Assembly: GCA_016271365.2 (NCBI GenBank)
Contig: CM057450.1
Location: 1,804,268,967 to 1,804,332,966 of the forward strand
Length of the DNA stretch: 64,000 nt
Source of the DNA: Neoceratodus forsteri
Lineage: Eukaryota > Chordata > Ceratodontiformes > Ceratodontidae
Direction of reading: 5' to 3'
Shown here in pieces: positions 55,198 to 64,000 of this stretch; position 1 is the stretch's first letter, and the number at the start of each line of letters is the position of its first letter. The position numbers were made by a program, and so were the translations under genes. A model generated the notes under the pieces. It saw only the letters and a list, made by a program, of their open reading frames with translations, had not been told where the DNA came from and did not search any database.

Positions 55198-55464
55198 ATG
55201 TCTTCCTCCTTAAGCAAGATCGCAAGCCCAATAGAGATCAAGCAGGAAAATACAGCTGAAACTGTAGATCATGAGGTCTCTGAGCTCACAACACTGAACC
55301 CCTTGACTCTTCCTACAGAGCATGCAGCGGCAGTGGAAGGATCTGTGGACCAGGTACGGGCTGAACTTTTGTCAGCTGCTGCTGCTGTCTCCTCGATCCT
55401 GGCTTTTTCCCCGGAGCACGTCGCTTGCGTTTGTGAGGCTCTGCAGTTTCAAAGTACGGGCTGA
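55198..55464 (+). pseudogene. SIX4-like homeobox gene, N-terminal coding fragment
   Basis: From ATG 55,198 the frame reads MSSSLSKIASPIEIKQEN. After a variable stretch comes DQVRAELLSAAAAVSS and then LAFSPEHVACVCEALQ. These match the start of the vertebrate transcription factor SIX4: its MSSS start, an IKQEN motif near residue 15, and the entry of the SIX domain, where SIX4 reads FSPDHVACVCEALQQ. After CEALQ the sequence leaves the family (FQSTG then stop), so most of the SIX domain and the homeodomain are absent. It is a truncated copy of a first exon, not a functional gene. SIX5 is a less likely source. Confidence 0.65.
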
Positions 55465-55553
55465 ACTTTTGTCAGCTGCTGCTGCCGTCTCTTCGACCCT
55501 GGCTTTTTCCCTGGAGCATGTTGCTTGCGTTTGTGAGGCTCTGCAGTTTCAAG
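55354..55553 (+). repeat. 100-bp tandem duplication within the SIX4-like fragment
   Basis: Units 55,354-55,453 and 55,454-55,553 both run from GTACGGGCTGAACTTTTGTC to GAGGCTCTGCAGTTTCAA. The second encodes VRAELLSAAAAVSSTLAFSL and EHVACVCEALQFQ in a shifted frame, because 100 is not a multiple of three. The two units have diverged slightly. Confidence 0.85.
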
Positions 55554-55620
55554 TCCTGAGCAGGACTTCACTGGGGTAATTGATAGGACTAGGCAGAATA
55601 CTGCAGCGGTCGGCATTTAG
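55497..55620 (+). repeat. R2 repeat, copy 1
   Basis: CCCTGGCTTTTTCC through CGGCATTTAG recurs at 59,676-59,798. It spans the end of the SIX4-like coding sequence and ~65 bp beyond it (GTCCTGAGCAGGACTTCACT). The breakpoint after CEALQ is therefore shared by both loci, and they descend from one rearranged sequence. Confidence 0.75.
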
Positions 55621-55835
55621 GCTTCAAGGGGACAAGAACATACTGTTCACATCTTTTATTAATAAAAAGTGTTGTGGGTCATACAGGACTTGGATTCAGC
55701 TGTCAGTGTGTATTAATTTATAACTATTTAACTCATTTTATCATTTTTCCATTTTCAGTGTGGGCTAGCCGTGAAACAGTATTCTATAGCTCCTCGAGTC
55801 ACTGAGTTTGTAAAGATGTCATTTCATGATGTAAC

Positions 55836-57184
55836 TGTAACCCTCCTGTTACCCGGTTTTCTAGAATCCCAGTAAGACCTAGTGGTAGGCAGGGAAGGCA
55901 GCTTGTGAAACTCCAGTTAAATGGATTTCACACTGTCTCACTCTGTTCTCAGTCTCAGCTGAGACTGAGGGATGACATCATTTTAGAACTGTCGCAGCTG
56001 CATAAGCCACACTGGAATGTTGCAGTTGGAGGTTAGAGTAGAACGTTGGGGAATTTGAAGTTGGTCTGTAGAGTTCAGTAGAGTCTGTGCAGTCTGTAGT
56101 AGAGCTGCTCTGCTGTAAGCAGGCCCTCAGAGCTCTAAGCTCTGTCAAAGAGCTATTTTTGGTATGGGTGTGTGTTCTCACCTGAAGAGGAACACAAGAA
56201 GAGCACATTGAAGTGGTAGAGACCGCTTTCAGTGGTTCAGGGCCCCATCCCTGTGCGGATGGGGGGAAGGAATCAGCCTGCTTCCAGGGGCAACCCCCCT
56301 GGTCCGGCTAGGGAAAAAAGAAGCTGCCTGATTTAAGTTCATGCTGAGGCACCAGAAGTTCTGGACGAGATTTCCTTTGAGGAGAAAATGCCTGTGGGGC
56401 ACCTGCAACCAAGGGTTGAGTTCTCTCTGCTAAAGGGCCATGTGTTTTCATCTGAAACAAGATGAAACTAAAGGGACTGTTACTGTGGGGTCAGGAAAAG
56501 ACAGCCAAGTACAGTTTGGAATATGTGGGGATTGGACTGCTTAACTCTTCGGGGGGGGGTCTAGAGTAATGGACACAGCCACTTATTTTAAGTATGTTCA
56601 AGTTCAGCACAAATGGGATGTAAAGACAGTAGATTGAATGTGAGTACATTTTAAAAGAATCTACACAACAAAGTGTTTTAAAGGATGAGGTGTTACAGTC
56701 CAGAGAAATGGCCGGGTATAAATTATGGGAGCGAGAGGTGGGAGACCCCCCCCATCAGTAATAACCAAATTCACTTCTACGGGTTTGCTCTGGGACACCT
56801 GTTGTTTTCTCTCAGGTACTTGGCCAGTGCCTGAGAAAAGTACCCATATGTGGGATTGATAAGGAAGATTCCCTGATGGAGCAGAAGTGCTCATAGGTGG
56901 TTTAGGAAGCCACCAGTAAATGTTTTCATGCTATATGGAAAGTGTCCAAGTGGTTGGCAAGGGAGCTGAGCCAGGAAAACCCAGAGCAGAATACAAGTGC
57001 GGGCTGTGTGCCCAGTGTGTTTCAAAGCCTGAGGGTTAAAGTGAATGAGGATGTGTTCTGATCTCCATAAATCTGCATTACCAGGAGTGTAGCCCCGTGG
57101 GGGGTCCATCTATGCTTTGTTTATTCTGTTGGATGTGAATAAAAGCCACAGTTTAGAATCCCACTTCTGGTATTGGACATTACA
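55836..57184 (+). other. Possible solo LTR (tentative)
   Basis: Starts TGTAACCCTCCTGTTACCCG and ends TTGGACATTACA. It has a TATA-like GGTATAAATTATGG near 56,714 and AATAAA near 57,137, followed ~45 bp later by the end. No flanking target duplication was found, and no gag-pol is adjacent. Identity is uncertain. Confidence 0.3.
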
Positions 57185-58093
57185 GTTATTGCTTCCTTTG
57201 TCCGGAGTTACTTAGGTGCACCTGTTGCAGAGCAGCCAAACCTAGCCAATGTGCCGAGTGACATATTCCTCCCTGAATCCAATCCACCAGGTAGAGCTGT
57301 CAAGATGAAAACAGCATACCTGGGTGGGGGTTACATAACTGTTAGATCAAGCTGCACGTGACTGGTATTCAGTTACAGCGTGGGAGAGACTGAATGGGTA
57401 TATTAACTGAGAATTTGTATCTAGTCTATTGAAATGTGTTCCTTTTTTGTTATTTTTAGTCTGTAGTCCTTAATTTTGTTTGTCTGTATTTGAACGAGCC
57501 TACTTACAGACATGTTAAAATGTTTTGAGGACCATGACTGTTTCTCATTTCAAACCACATGGTATCCTTGGGTGTTTGAAAATGAAGTGGTCCACAAATA
57601 TTGATAATGAGATGTGCTGTATTTTAGGCTCAAGTTATATGTAAGTTCTCCTCAGGGCCCCTTTCCATGGTAGTCTAGTGACCCCCTATCTCATTCTGCA
57701 CCATACACCCAGGTAATCCCACCCCTACTACATACAGTGAAGTTCCTCCTCCCCGAAAAAAAATACTGCACGTCGATAATTATCCAGAGCAATCCGCTCA
57801 CCTCCACATCTTTATTTCAACTTAGTTATGAAGTAGCTGTCACAGATTCCTAGTTCACATCTTATTTGAATGGTAGCCCTTGAGGTGAGATGTTGTCTGA
57901 TGAGTTTATCGTCGATGATCAGATCTACGATGGTGGTTGGCGGGGTGGGAGTGGGTTCACCAAAGTGTGTGCTGGGTCAGCAGAGGAATATGGAATAATA
58001 GTCATAATCTTTCTGCCAAATGCATGTGGAAATGTGTACACATGCAACAACAAATAAAAATAAGAATTACTCCAATTGCAAAAAAAAAACAGG
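57185..58093. other. Unassigned interval
   Basis: No coding or repeat family recognised. Only short frames occur, such as 57,173-57,361. Confidence 0.4.
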
Positions 58094-58168
58094 CTGCTTT
58101 CCAGAATCAAACCTTGGACCTCTAACATGAGGTACACGCACCTAACCCACTGCACCACTCTCTCTTGT
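58094..58168 (-). mobile_element. tRNA-derived SINE head
   Basis: The minus strand reads GAGAGTGGTGCAGTGGGTTA (A-box-like) and GAGGTCCAAGGTTTGATTCT (B-box-like, GGTTTGATTC). It is followed by CAGCCTG and a T run, a possible Pol III terminator. Acceptor-stem pairing is not complete, so a functional tRNA gene is unlikely. It differs from the SINE found elsewhere in the window. Confidence 0.5.
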
Positions 58169-58754
58169 GATTTTTTTCTAACTAGATGTTTCCTTTTAAC
58201 AATACAAAAAACTATATATATTTATAGTGCAATGATTCTCTTCCCCAGTACTGCACAGTGATTGCGTGGTGCCAAATCAATAGAGCAGATTTTTTTTCTC
58301 AGTGCAAGGTGGGTCATCGGGATTGCTGAGCTGTTTTAATTTTAAACCCTGCTGTTTTATGGGTTCCGGCCACAACCCGCGGCCGGTTTCTGTGCTTCTG
58401 TTGGGGCGCTACTGCCAGGTTTACCCCATGACCCACAGCAGCAGGCCAAATCCTCAGCTTCCATGAGGGCGCCTGACATGCGGCTGCCCCATTGCCTCAC
58501 AACCCGTTACCTGCGGTGGCCAGTTTCTGATCTTCTGTTGGGGTGCCAGGTATGCCCCCATGACTGCTGCTGATTGCTGAGCTTCTGTACTTCACAGAAC
58601 AAACAGAAGCAAGAGTGAGAGCAATCATGAACATCCACATGTGGCAATATCAGAACAAGCAGGGCCCTCTGAGGGAACAAACTCTCAGTGGCGCTAAAAG
58701 CCAAAACACAACCTTTCATATAAGAGCCTAAAAATAGTGTAATATGGTTTCCTA
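58169..58754. other. Unassigned interval with a local imperfect duplication
   Basis: A segment with GGCCGGTTTCTGTGCTTCTGT (58,381) recurs as GGCCAGTTTCTGATCTTCTGT (58,519), ~138 bp apart, within a GC-rich patch (58,365-58,600). No gene recognised. Confidence 0.4.
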
Positions 58755-59025
58755 AAGTTCAGAGGTGGTATGACAGAATATCCAGAGTCTTTGTACCATG
58801 CAGCCTACTGTAGGACAACATGATTTTTTTTTTGCCTCAGAAATAAGTGCTCTAAATTACATTACAGGAGGCACCATCTTTGGCATTGATTTTAAAACCA
58901 CAGCTGTCTTAGAATGTTTCTGGAAATAATACCATGAACTAGGAACCTCCCAATCATGTTCCCCATTCTGTGTCGTCTCTCTAACAAAACCCACCTACAA
59001 GAAAATGACAGTCTCGATCCAATTG
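58755..59025 (+). pseudogene. Third Tx1-like ORF1 fragment
   Basis: Reading VQRWYDRISRVFVPCSLL, then FFFASEISALNYITGG, FGIDFKTTAVLECFWK and LTKPTYKKMTV, the fragment aligns with copy B ORF1 (RVFVSRTLLKDSMKFFANEI, FDVSFKTMAGLECFWTKY, LIKPALKSITV). It has at least two stops. No zinc knuckles or ORF2 are nearby. It is a short relic of the same LINE clade or of a derived gene of that fold. Confidence 0.6.
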
Positions 59026-59289
59026 ACCAAGCAGAGCATGGTTGCTTTGTCAGTATGATGCAGAAAGCTGGTCAGCAGTAGCAGCAGTTCTGACAACTGC
59101 CCAAGATGAGTACATCTCACCAGCCGACTGAAGCACCTGGCCCTCAACCAACGGGGGGAAGGGCACAAAGACAAGCACTGAAAATCAGAAGCCATATAAA
59201 ACAATGCAGTCATCCCCCTCATACAAAGCATATATAATGAACTGTAGCATGGATAAAGATCAGTCAGGGCATCGATAAGTAAAAAAAAA

Positions 59290-59352
59290 ATTGTGTGTGT
59301 GTGTTCGTGATTGTGTTTAGTCTGTGCATGTGTGTGTGTGTGTGTGTGTAAG
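59290..59352. repeat. (TG)n microsatellite, interrupted
   Basis: TG runs at 59,291-59,304 and 59,327-59,350, separated by TCGTGATTGTGTTTAGTC. Confidence 0.85.
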
Positions 59353-59675
59353 TCTGTTCATTGGGAGGCAAGGAAGAAGGTGTGTGTTGAAATATTGGAG
59401 GGTGTCAAACCGTAAGTAAGACAGACAATGATATACTCAAAAAAAAAAATTCAGAATCAAGCCTTTCTTTTTGAGTCAAAGACTGCTTCATAACAACAGG
59501 TTACGATAATGAAAAACAGGTAACAATTGCCGTAACCTTATTTTAATTTTTTTACAGGTGGAAATAAATTTACGTTACAGTTTATTCTCAGGTTTGGATT
59601 CAGAACCGACACATTCTTTTACTCAATAAGGCATATAACATTATAACAAAATACCTTCAGGATACTAGAAATCAC
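59353..59675. other. Unassigned interval
   Basis: AT-rich, no coding, no recognised repeat. Confidence 0.4.
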
Positions 59676-59798
59676 CCTGGCTTTTTCCCCGGAGCATGTT
59701 GCTTGAGTTTGTTAGGCTCTGCAGTTTCAAGTCCTGAGCAGGACTTCACTGGGGTAATTGATAGGACTAGGCAGAATACTGCAGCGGTCAGCATTTAG
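59676..59798 (+). repeat. R2 repeat, copy 2, with SIX4-like residue
   Basis: Nearly identical to 55,497-55,620. The SIX4-like codons here read LAFSPEHVA followed by a stop (TGA) in place of Cys. The copy starts abruptly inside the second 100-bp unit, so upstream SIX4-like sequence was lost or never present. A Tigger-like terminus follows at 59,821. Confidence 0.75.
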
Positions 59799-60221
59799 AC
59801 TTAACTTTAGTGAGCTACATTACAGTCCCATTTATCTGAACCTGTTCGGTGACATGTTTCCGGTTCAGATAAAGAGGAATTCGTTAAAATGGGATTAATT
59901 GAATTTGTTGTGGGATGCGCATAAAACAAGCTGAATACCTATGCGAGTTACCTGCAGTGTAACACACTTAAGCTGGTCCATTGTTTAATATTTCTGTTGT
60001 GCTCTGGGAGTATTGTTAGAGTTCAGGGTGAAGGAGTAGGGAGAAGGGCAGAGGGAGAAGTGCTGAAAGATGCTTTATTTTCTTTTTTCGTTATTTCCGT
60101 TGTGCTCAGTGAATTATCTTGTAGTGCAGGGTGAAGGAGTTGGGAAAAGGACAAATGGAAAAGTGCTGAAAAGTTCTCTTTTTTTAATTGTGTTTTTGCT
60201 TACATTAAATTTCTGAGAGTT

Positions 60222-60830
60222 CTCTATTTGGTCAGCAGTATGAAAAACTGCTGCATGGTTGTTTGTTGAAGGCTTTGAACTCTCTTTTTAGCTGCTTTTG
60301 AACGAAGACCCCTCAATAACATCAGCTGCATGGGGTCACAGTCAGGCTGATTTTCGATCTACAGCAAACATTTATCAAAGCTTTCCACAGCCTCTAAATG
60401 TGTTGGAATGGGTACAGCATCAGCCGCATTATCCAATTCATCATCATCATCATCATCATCACTCTGGTCCCTGGTGTCACTGCTCCACAGTTGCAGCCAC
60501 ACTGTGTCAATGATTGCATCATCTGACAGATGCACATGACCTTCCTCCACACTGTCCCAGAGGACCACTTTTCCACGTTGGTCAGTGATACTTTTAGCTT
60601 GCTAATCATATCCTCTGCCAGGGCTGCGATCTCTGGATCTTTGTCTGGTTCCAACATTTCTCTCTCTTCATTCATCATCACCTCTGTCTCAGCTACAAGT
60701 TCATCGGTCACCAATATGCCTGATTTATGCCATGACTTTGTCCCAAGCCTCTCCACCCATATAGATCACATCTTTAAGCAATATGGACTTCACTACCTCC
60801 AGGTGAGTCATGTCCTCATTTGTGTCCAAC
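60222..60830 (-). pseudogene. Tigger-like transposase, C-terminal part
   Basis: Minus-strand fragments read LLKDVIYMGGEAWDKV (typical post-catalytic Tigger segment), an acidic region with a poly-Asp run from a (CAT)n repeat at 60,428-60,452, VESFDKCLL, and then PDCDPMQLMLLRGLRSKAAK. They end QTTMQQFF near 60,240-60,265, a PIP-box-like PCNA-binding motif as described for pogo transposase. Several shifts and stops occur. The DDE catalytic domain is absent. Confidence 0.6.
60428..60452. repeat. (CAT)n trinucleotide repeat
   Basis: About eight CAT/ATC units give the Asp run on the minus strand of the Tigger-like remnant. Confidence 0.85.
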
Positions 60831-61035
60831 AATACAGCCTATTGTTGCTTTACCCATCCCATACTCTGCTGCAAGTGCAACTGCTCACTCCCCATTCTCT
60901 ATTCATTCAAGAAGTTACAGCTTTTGCTGCAAAGTTAGCACAGTTCTCTTCCTCTTGGTGCCACTCTTTGCTCAAAATTGAAATCAATAAGGTAACAGAA
61001 TAAAAGGCACAGAATGCAGTATAGATGCTGTGAGT

Positions 61036-61220
61036 ACGGCTGCATGGGCAGAGCCCTGCAGACGTTCTGCATGTAGAAAAGGTCTGACACCATGTTTTCC
61101 GTCCATGGAACTGTTTTTCCTCCGCCTGACCCTCCCCCAAGAAGCAATCCGCCCATGTTGTCCCTAAGGACTGCAGCACTGCACTATATCACAGTGGGCT
61201 TTTTTTTTTTATGGGCATTT
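61036..61220 (+). repeat. R1 repeat, copy 2
   Basis: Direct repeat of 54,946-55,125, with a T-run expansion near 61,200-61,210. It is not followed by the SIX4-like ATG segment. Unrelated sequence starts at ~61,225. Confidence 0.75.
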
Positions 61221-62354
61221 TTTTTGTATATTTCTGCATCCCTGCCATTTCTGTCCCCTCCCTTTAACAGCAAGACGGTAGCTACCGATACGTCTGGCAT
61301 GCCATGCAAACAAACAGCTTTGTAAATGGAGCCGAATAGAGTGATGCTTCTTTTTATGTTTGTAACTGTTGGTGACTTGTTGACATATATGTAGAGTTTT
61401 TAATTTTGTCTAGTTTTTCCTCTCTTGGTAAATTAAAAATTATGTTTGTACCTGTTGGGGACTTGGCCCAGGTGTGATTAACGGCTCCTTAAGATCTTGC
61501 ACCCAGCAGTACAATGTTAGGGATCACACAATGGACTAAATATGAGTCTTTAGCACACCATTATTTATCCCCAGCTAATCTCCTGACTTTCAGCAGGTGA
61601 TGTTAAGTGCCCTAGTTTTGTAACAATATATTTAATTACATCTAGTCTTGGTGTAATTTAAACAGAATTTACCATCAGAATTGGCAATATGACATAGAAA
61701 AGATAGCTCTTGGTGTATTAAAATTCCATATTTTCCACAGCAACTGACTACATTACCCTCATAAACATACACTTTGACACTAGGTAAGAACCACAGGGGC
61801 CATCCTAGTCTGCCCATTTTCTTCACAAACCTCATTATGCAGCCGTGGTGGATCTGCCAAGACTTTGTTTTTCCTGAACTGTGAACAGTTAAACTTTATA
61901 ACAGTTTTACCAGGTGTTACACGAGGTCCCTGCACCCTAATTGGTACCCCCAGAAGTACACGGCAGACAGCTAGCATTTATGTATATGTTATACTAACAT
62001 ATAGGGTTAAGGGCATCTACCGTATATGAGTAGATGTCAGGATAGGTATGCATACAATTGCTATATGATTTACTTTCCAATATACACATGTATTGCTTGC
62101 GTATAAGATACTAAGACACCTGTGTCCTTGTAGTGTTATGATATATGAGTCGTCATTGCCACCATCTGATGATTTGTATTACTACACGGCTATGTACAAA
62201 CCGTACTTCTTTGTTTCCACAAAGTGATAACTATTATAAAATTGTATAATGTTATCTAAGACTGAGGAGCCAATAGGGCTCATCTCTGTAACTAGAAATG
62301 TTTCTATCACAGTAACCATGGTAATTATCTTAGGTATATAATGTAAGACATTAC
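61221..62354. other. Unassigned interval
   Basis: AT-rich, with short frames only. No repeat family, hairpin or exon could be supported. Confidence 0.4.
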
Positions 62355-64000
62355 GGGCCAGATATTCAAAACTTTGCCCGGGGGCTAAATTAACACTGCC
62401 CGGCAGGCAAACTTAGCCTGGAGCACAAAGCAAGCTATATTCAAAAGGAATAGCCCAGGACAAACAGCTTCTGAATATAGCATGGGAATGAGGCCATGCA
62501 AACTGGGTTGGGAGTGCAGGGCAACCGTAGCCCTGGAATAAGACAGCACTGAATACAGCAACCAGGAAGTGCAAACCACAACAACAACACAGTGCACAGC
62601 AACGTGAGGGTAGGTAGAGAGGAACTATGTGGCCAATGTGTGTTCTGGCAAATGCATGGACCCAGTACAGCTGCAGGCAGCAGCACACATGAAAAAACAG
62701 TGATCAAAACTGTATAATATTCCCCAAACCATTAGTGCCGCACTGTTTGCCCGGTGCAAACACGTTAGCCCCACACTAAACTTTGCCATATTTAAAAGTG
62801 ACATGCAAATGAGCCTACTTAGATAGTCTCTGGGCAAACAGCCACATTAGCATCTCATCATGCCCTGATTTGCATGCAGTTTGCACAGCATTACTGCAGG
62901 GTCCCACAGATCCACCTGTAGGTCAGTCTGGAGGTACAGGGGCTGGCCAGGTCTGACCGCAGCTCCACCTGTAGGTCAGTGAGGGAGTGCATGATGATAG
63001 CTGCAGGCTTCATGTAAACAGTACAGAATAACATAGCATATCGTACCCCAGGGGACAACACAGCATAGGCACAGGTGGTGGTAGTGCTGCATGCAACCTT
63101 CATACTGTAGGTCATGCTACAGTGCACAGCAGACACTACAGTAGCAAGAGGGCTGGTAGTTTGAGGGACACCACACTGCCTATGGTATGTAGGGCAGTGA
63201 AGATCACTGCACTGTACACACTGACAGGCACAGCTTGCAGGTAATTACTGACAGTGGACAGTACTATCACGCTGTTGTGTGATCCACAGATGCTGCACCT
63301 GTGGCATCGGATGCACACAGTGTCATGTACATGGCCGGCAGTGTGTGCTTTTGACATCTGTACAGTTGTGTGGTAGGTGGCTGGGGGGGCATGTAGGATC
63401 CGACAGGCACACAGGTGGTGGCGTAATCCCACTACTGGCCCATGTGCACTGAGCGATGTGTCCCAGCCTTGTGGCCACACCTGGGCTGTGGTGATGTCTG
63501 GCCACCCATACACCCTCCCCTCACTGGCCACCATGCCCACAGTGCTGCATGTGTGTGCTAGCATCTGTTCTGCACCACAGACGTATGGTCTGCAGGTGTG
63601 TGCTATATGGCCACACTATCATGCTGTCCCCTGTGAGTCAGATCACCCCTCACTGTCTGCGCTTGGCTTGGACTGGTGGCAGCTGATGGCATCATGGTGG
63701 TGCCATCAGTGAGCAGCATGTGTCCTCCATGTCTGGCAGTTTCTAAGTGTCATAGTCATATGTTAGGGCCGCGCAAGCCGCGCTAATGCTGAGATAGCAC
63801 CGTGCAAAGCATGCAATGCTGTTTGCCCAGGGTTAAGACCAGCTTTTCCTGGGCAGTAAATTGTACCGCGGCTATGGGTCGCGCTATGTTGCACTAAACA
63901 CCTTAGCGTGGCGCTAGTCGCTGAATATCTCATAGTGACTTTATTCATGTTCACTATGCCCCTTGCATATCATTATGCTTAGCCCAGCGCTACTGCTGTT
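62355..64000. mobile_element. Left end and body of a GGGCC-ended DNA transposon (partial)
   Basis: The terminus reads GGGCCAGATATTCAAAACTT, close to the GGGCTGGATATTCAAAAG end of the MITE at 27,679. The interior has GCCCGG/GCGCTA-rich subterminal sequence and a duplicated CACCTGTAGGTCAGT block (62,911 and 62,971). A GC-rich area with GCGCAAGCCGCGC lies near 63,770. No transposase frame was recognised. The right end is outside the window or lost. Confidence 0.5.

Larger units (their letters stand above)
59821..60840 (-). mobile_element. pogo/Tigger-like DNA transposon remnant (3' half)
   Basis: The outer end (59,821) reads TACAGTCCCATTTATCTGAA with TA before CAG, as in TA-inserting Tc1/mariner-pogo elements. 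An internal CGGTTCAGATAAAGAGG lies near 59,861. The transposase C-terminal half follows on the minus strand. The 5' half and the other terminal repeat are missing or lie beyond the R1 repeat at 61,036. Confidence 0.6.

Noticed and set aside
55198..55464. A functional SIX4 gene
   Set aside because: The homology ends after CEALQ. The homeodomain is absent, and a tandem duplication and a stop follow.
58094..58168. A functional tRNA gene
   Set aside because: A and B boxes are recognisable, but the acceptor and anticodon stems do not form properly. It fits a SINE head.
63136..63564. A 142-codon minus-strand frame as a Harbinger protein
   Set aside because: His/Cys/Val-rich composition without Myb-like or DDE motifs; no support beyond length.

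Overview
The window is non-genic, repeat-packed DNA from a vertebrate nuclear genome. No intact host gene, rRNA gene, functional tRNA gene, operon or CRISPR array is visible. DIRS-type tyrosine-recombinase retrotransposons, Tx1-like and L1-like LINEs, CR1 and L2-like LINEs, a retrovirus-like element, tRNA-headed SINEs and Tigger-like and MITE-like DNA transposons occur together. This mix suggests a large-genome amphibian (caecilian or salamander) or another large-genome vertebrate such as a lungfish. The species cannot be fixed from the sequence.

Left part (1-21.6 kb). A minus-strand CR1/L2-group LINE fragment (1-~930) precedes a small inverted repeat. A decayed retrovirus-like provirus follows (gag, protease, reverse transcriptase, RNase H, integrase; ~3.29-14.86 kb). 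It was later broken by a CR1 3' end (3.69-4.23 kb), a SINE tail (6.26-6.37 kb) and a SINE (8.18-13.84 kb). That SINE was itself split by a 5.2-kb minus-strand L1-like LINE with a 13-bp target duplication. An L1-type ORF1 fragment follows, split by a 5.7-kb minus-strand DIRS element (15,557-21,245) whose removal at a GAA trinucleotide restores the LINE reading frame.

Middle part (21.6-47.3 kb). One SINE (21,627-21,763 plus 47,028-47,257) was hit twice at the same 12-nt site by Tx1-like LINEs carrying zinc knuckles in ORF1. Copy A (21.76-28.88 kb) carries a GGGC-ended MITE in its 3' UTR. Copy B (28.89-47.03 kb) is split by a plus-strand DIRS element (31,921-37,619, again at GAA/TTC) and by a near full-length minus-strand L1 (38,449-45,089, 14-bp target duplication).

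Right part (47.3-64 kb). An L2-like LINE (47.43-49.83 kb) abuts a CR1 3' end (49.84-50.88 kb). Next comes an unclassified region of tandem and inverted repeats (50.9-53.6 kb), with hairpins and GATC-rich units. The last 10 kb holds a small hAT-like MITE, duplicated fragments of a SIX4-like first exon, a possible solo LTR, a tRNA-derived SINE head, a third Tx1-like ORF1 fragment, a pogo/Tigger-like transposase remnant with a PIP-box-like C-terminus, and the left end of another GGGCC-ended element.

The genes do not form a host pathway. They are replication machinery of nested selfish elements, so insertion order can be read from who interrupts whom. The most unusual signals are the repeated use of one 12-nt SINE site by Tx1-like LINEs, the captured SIX4 fragments, the DIRS junctions at GAA with complete internal complementary regions, and the unclassified 50.9-53.6 kb block.
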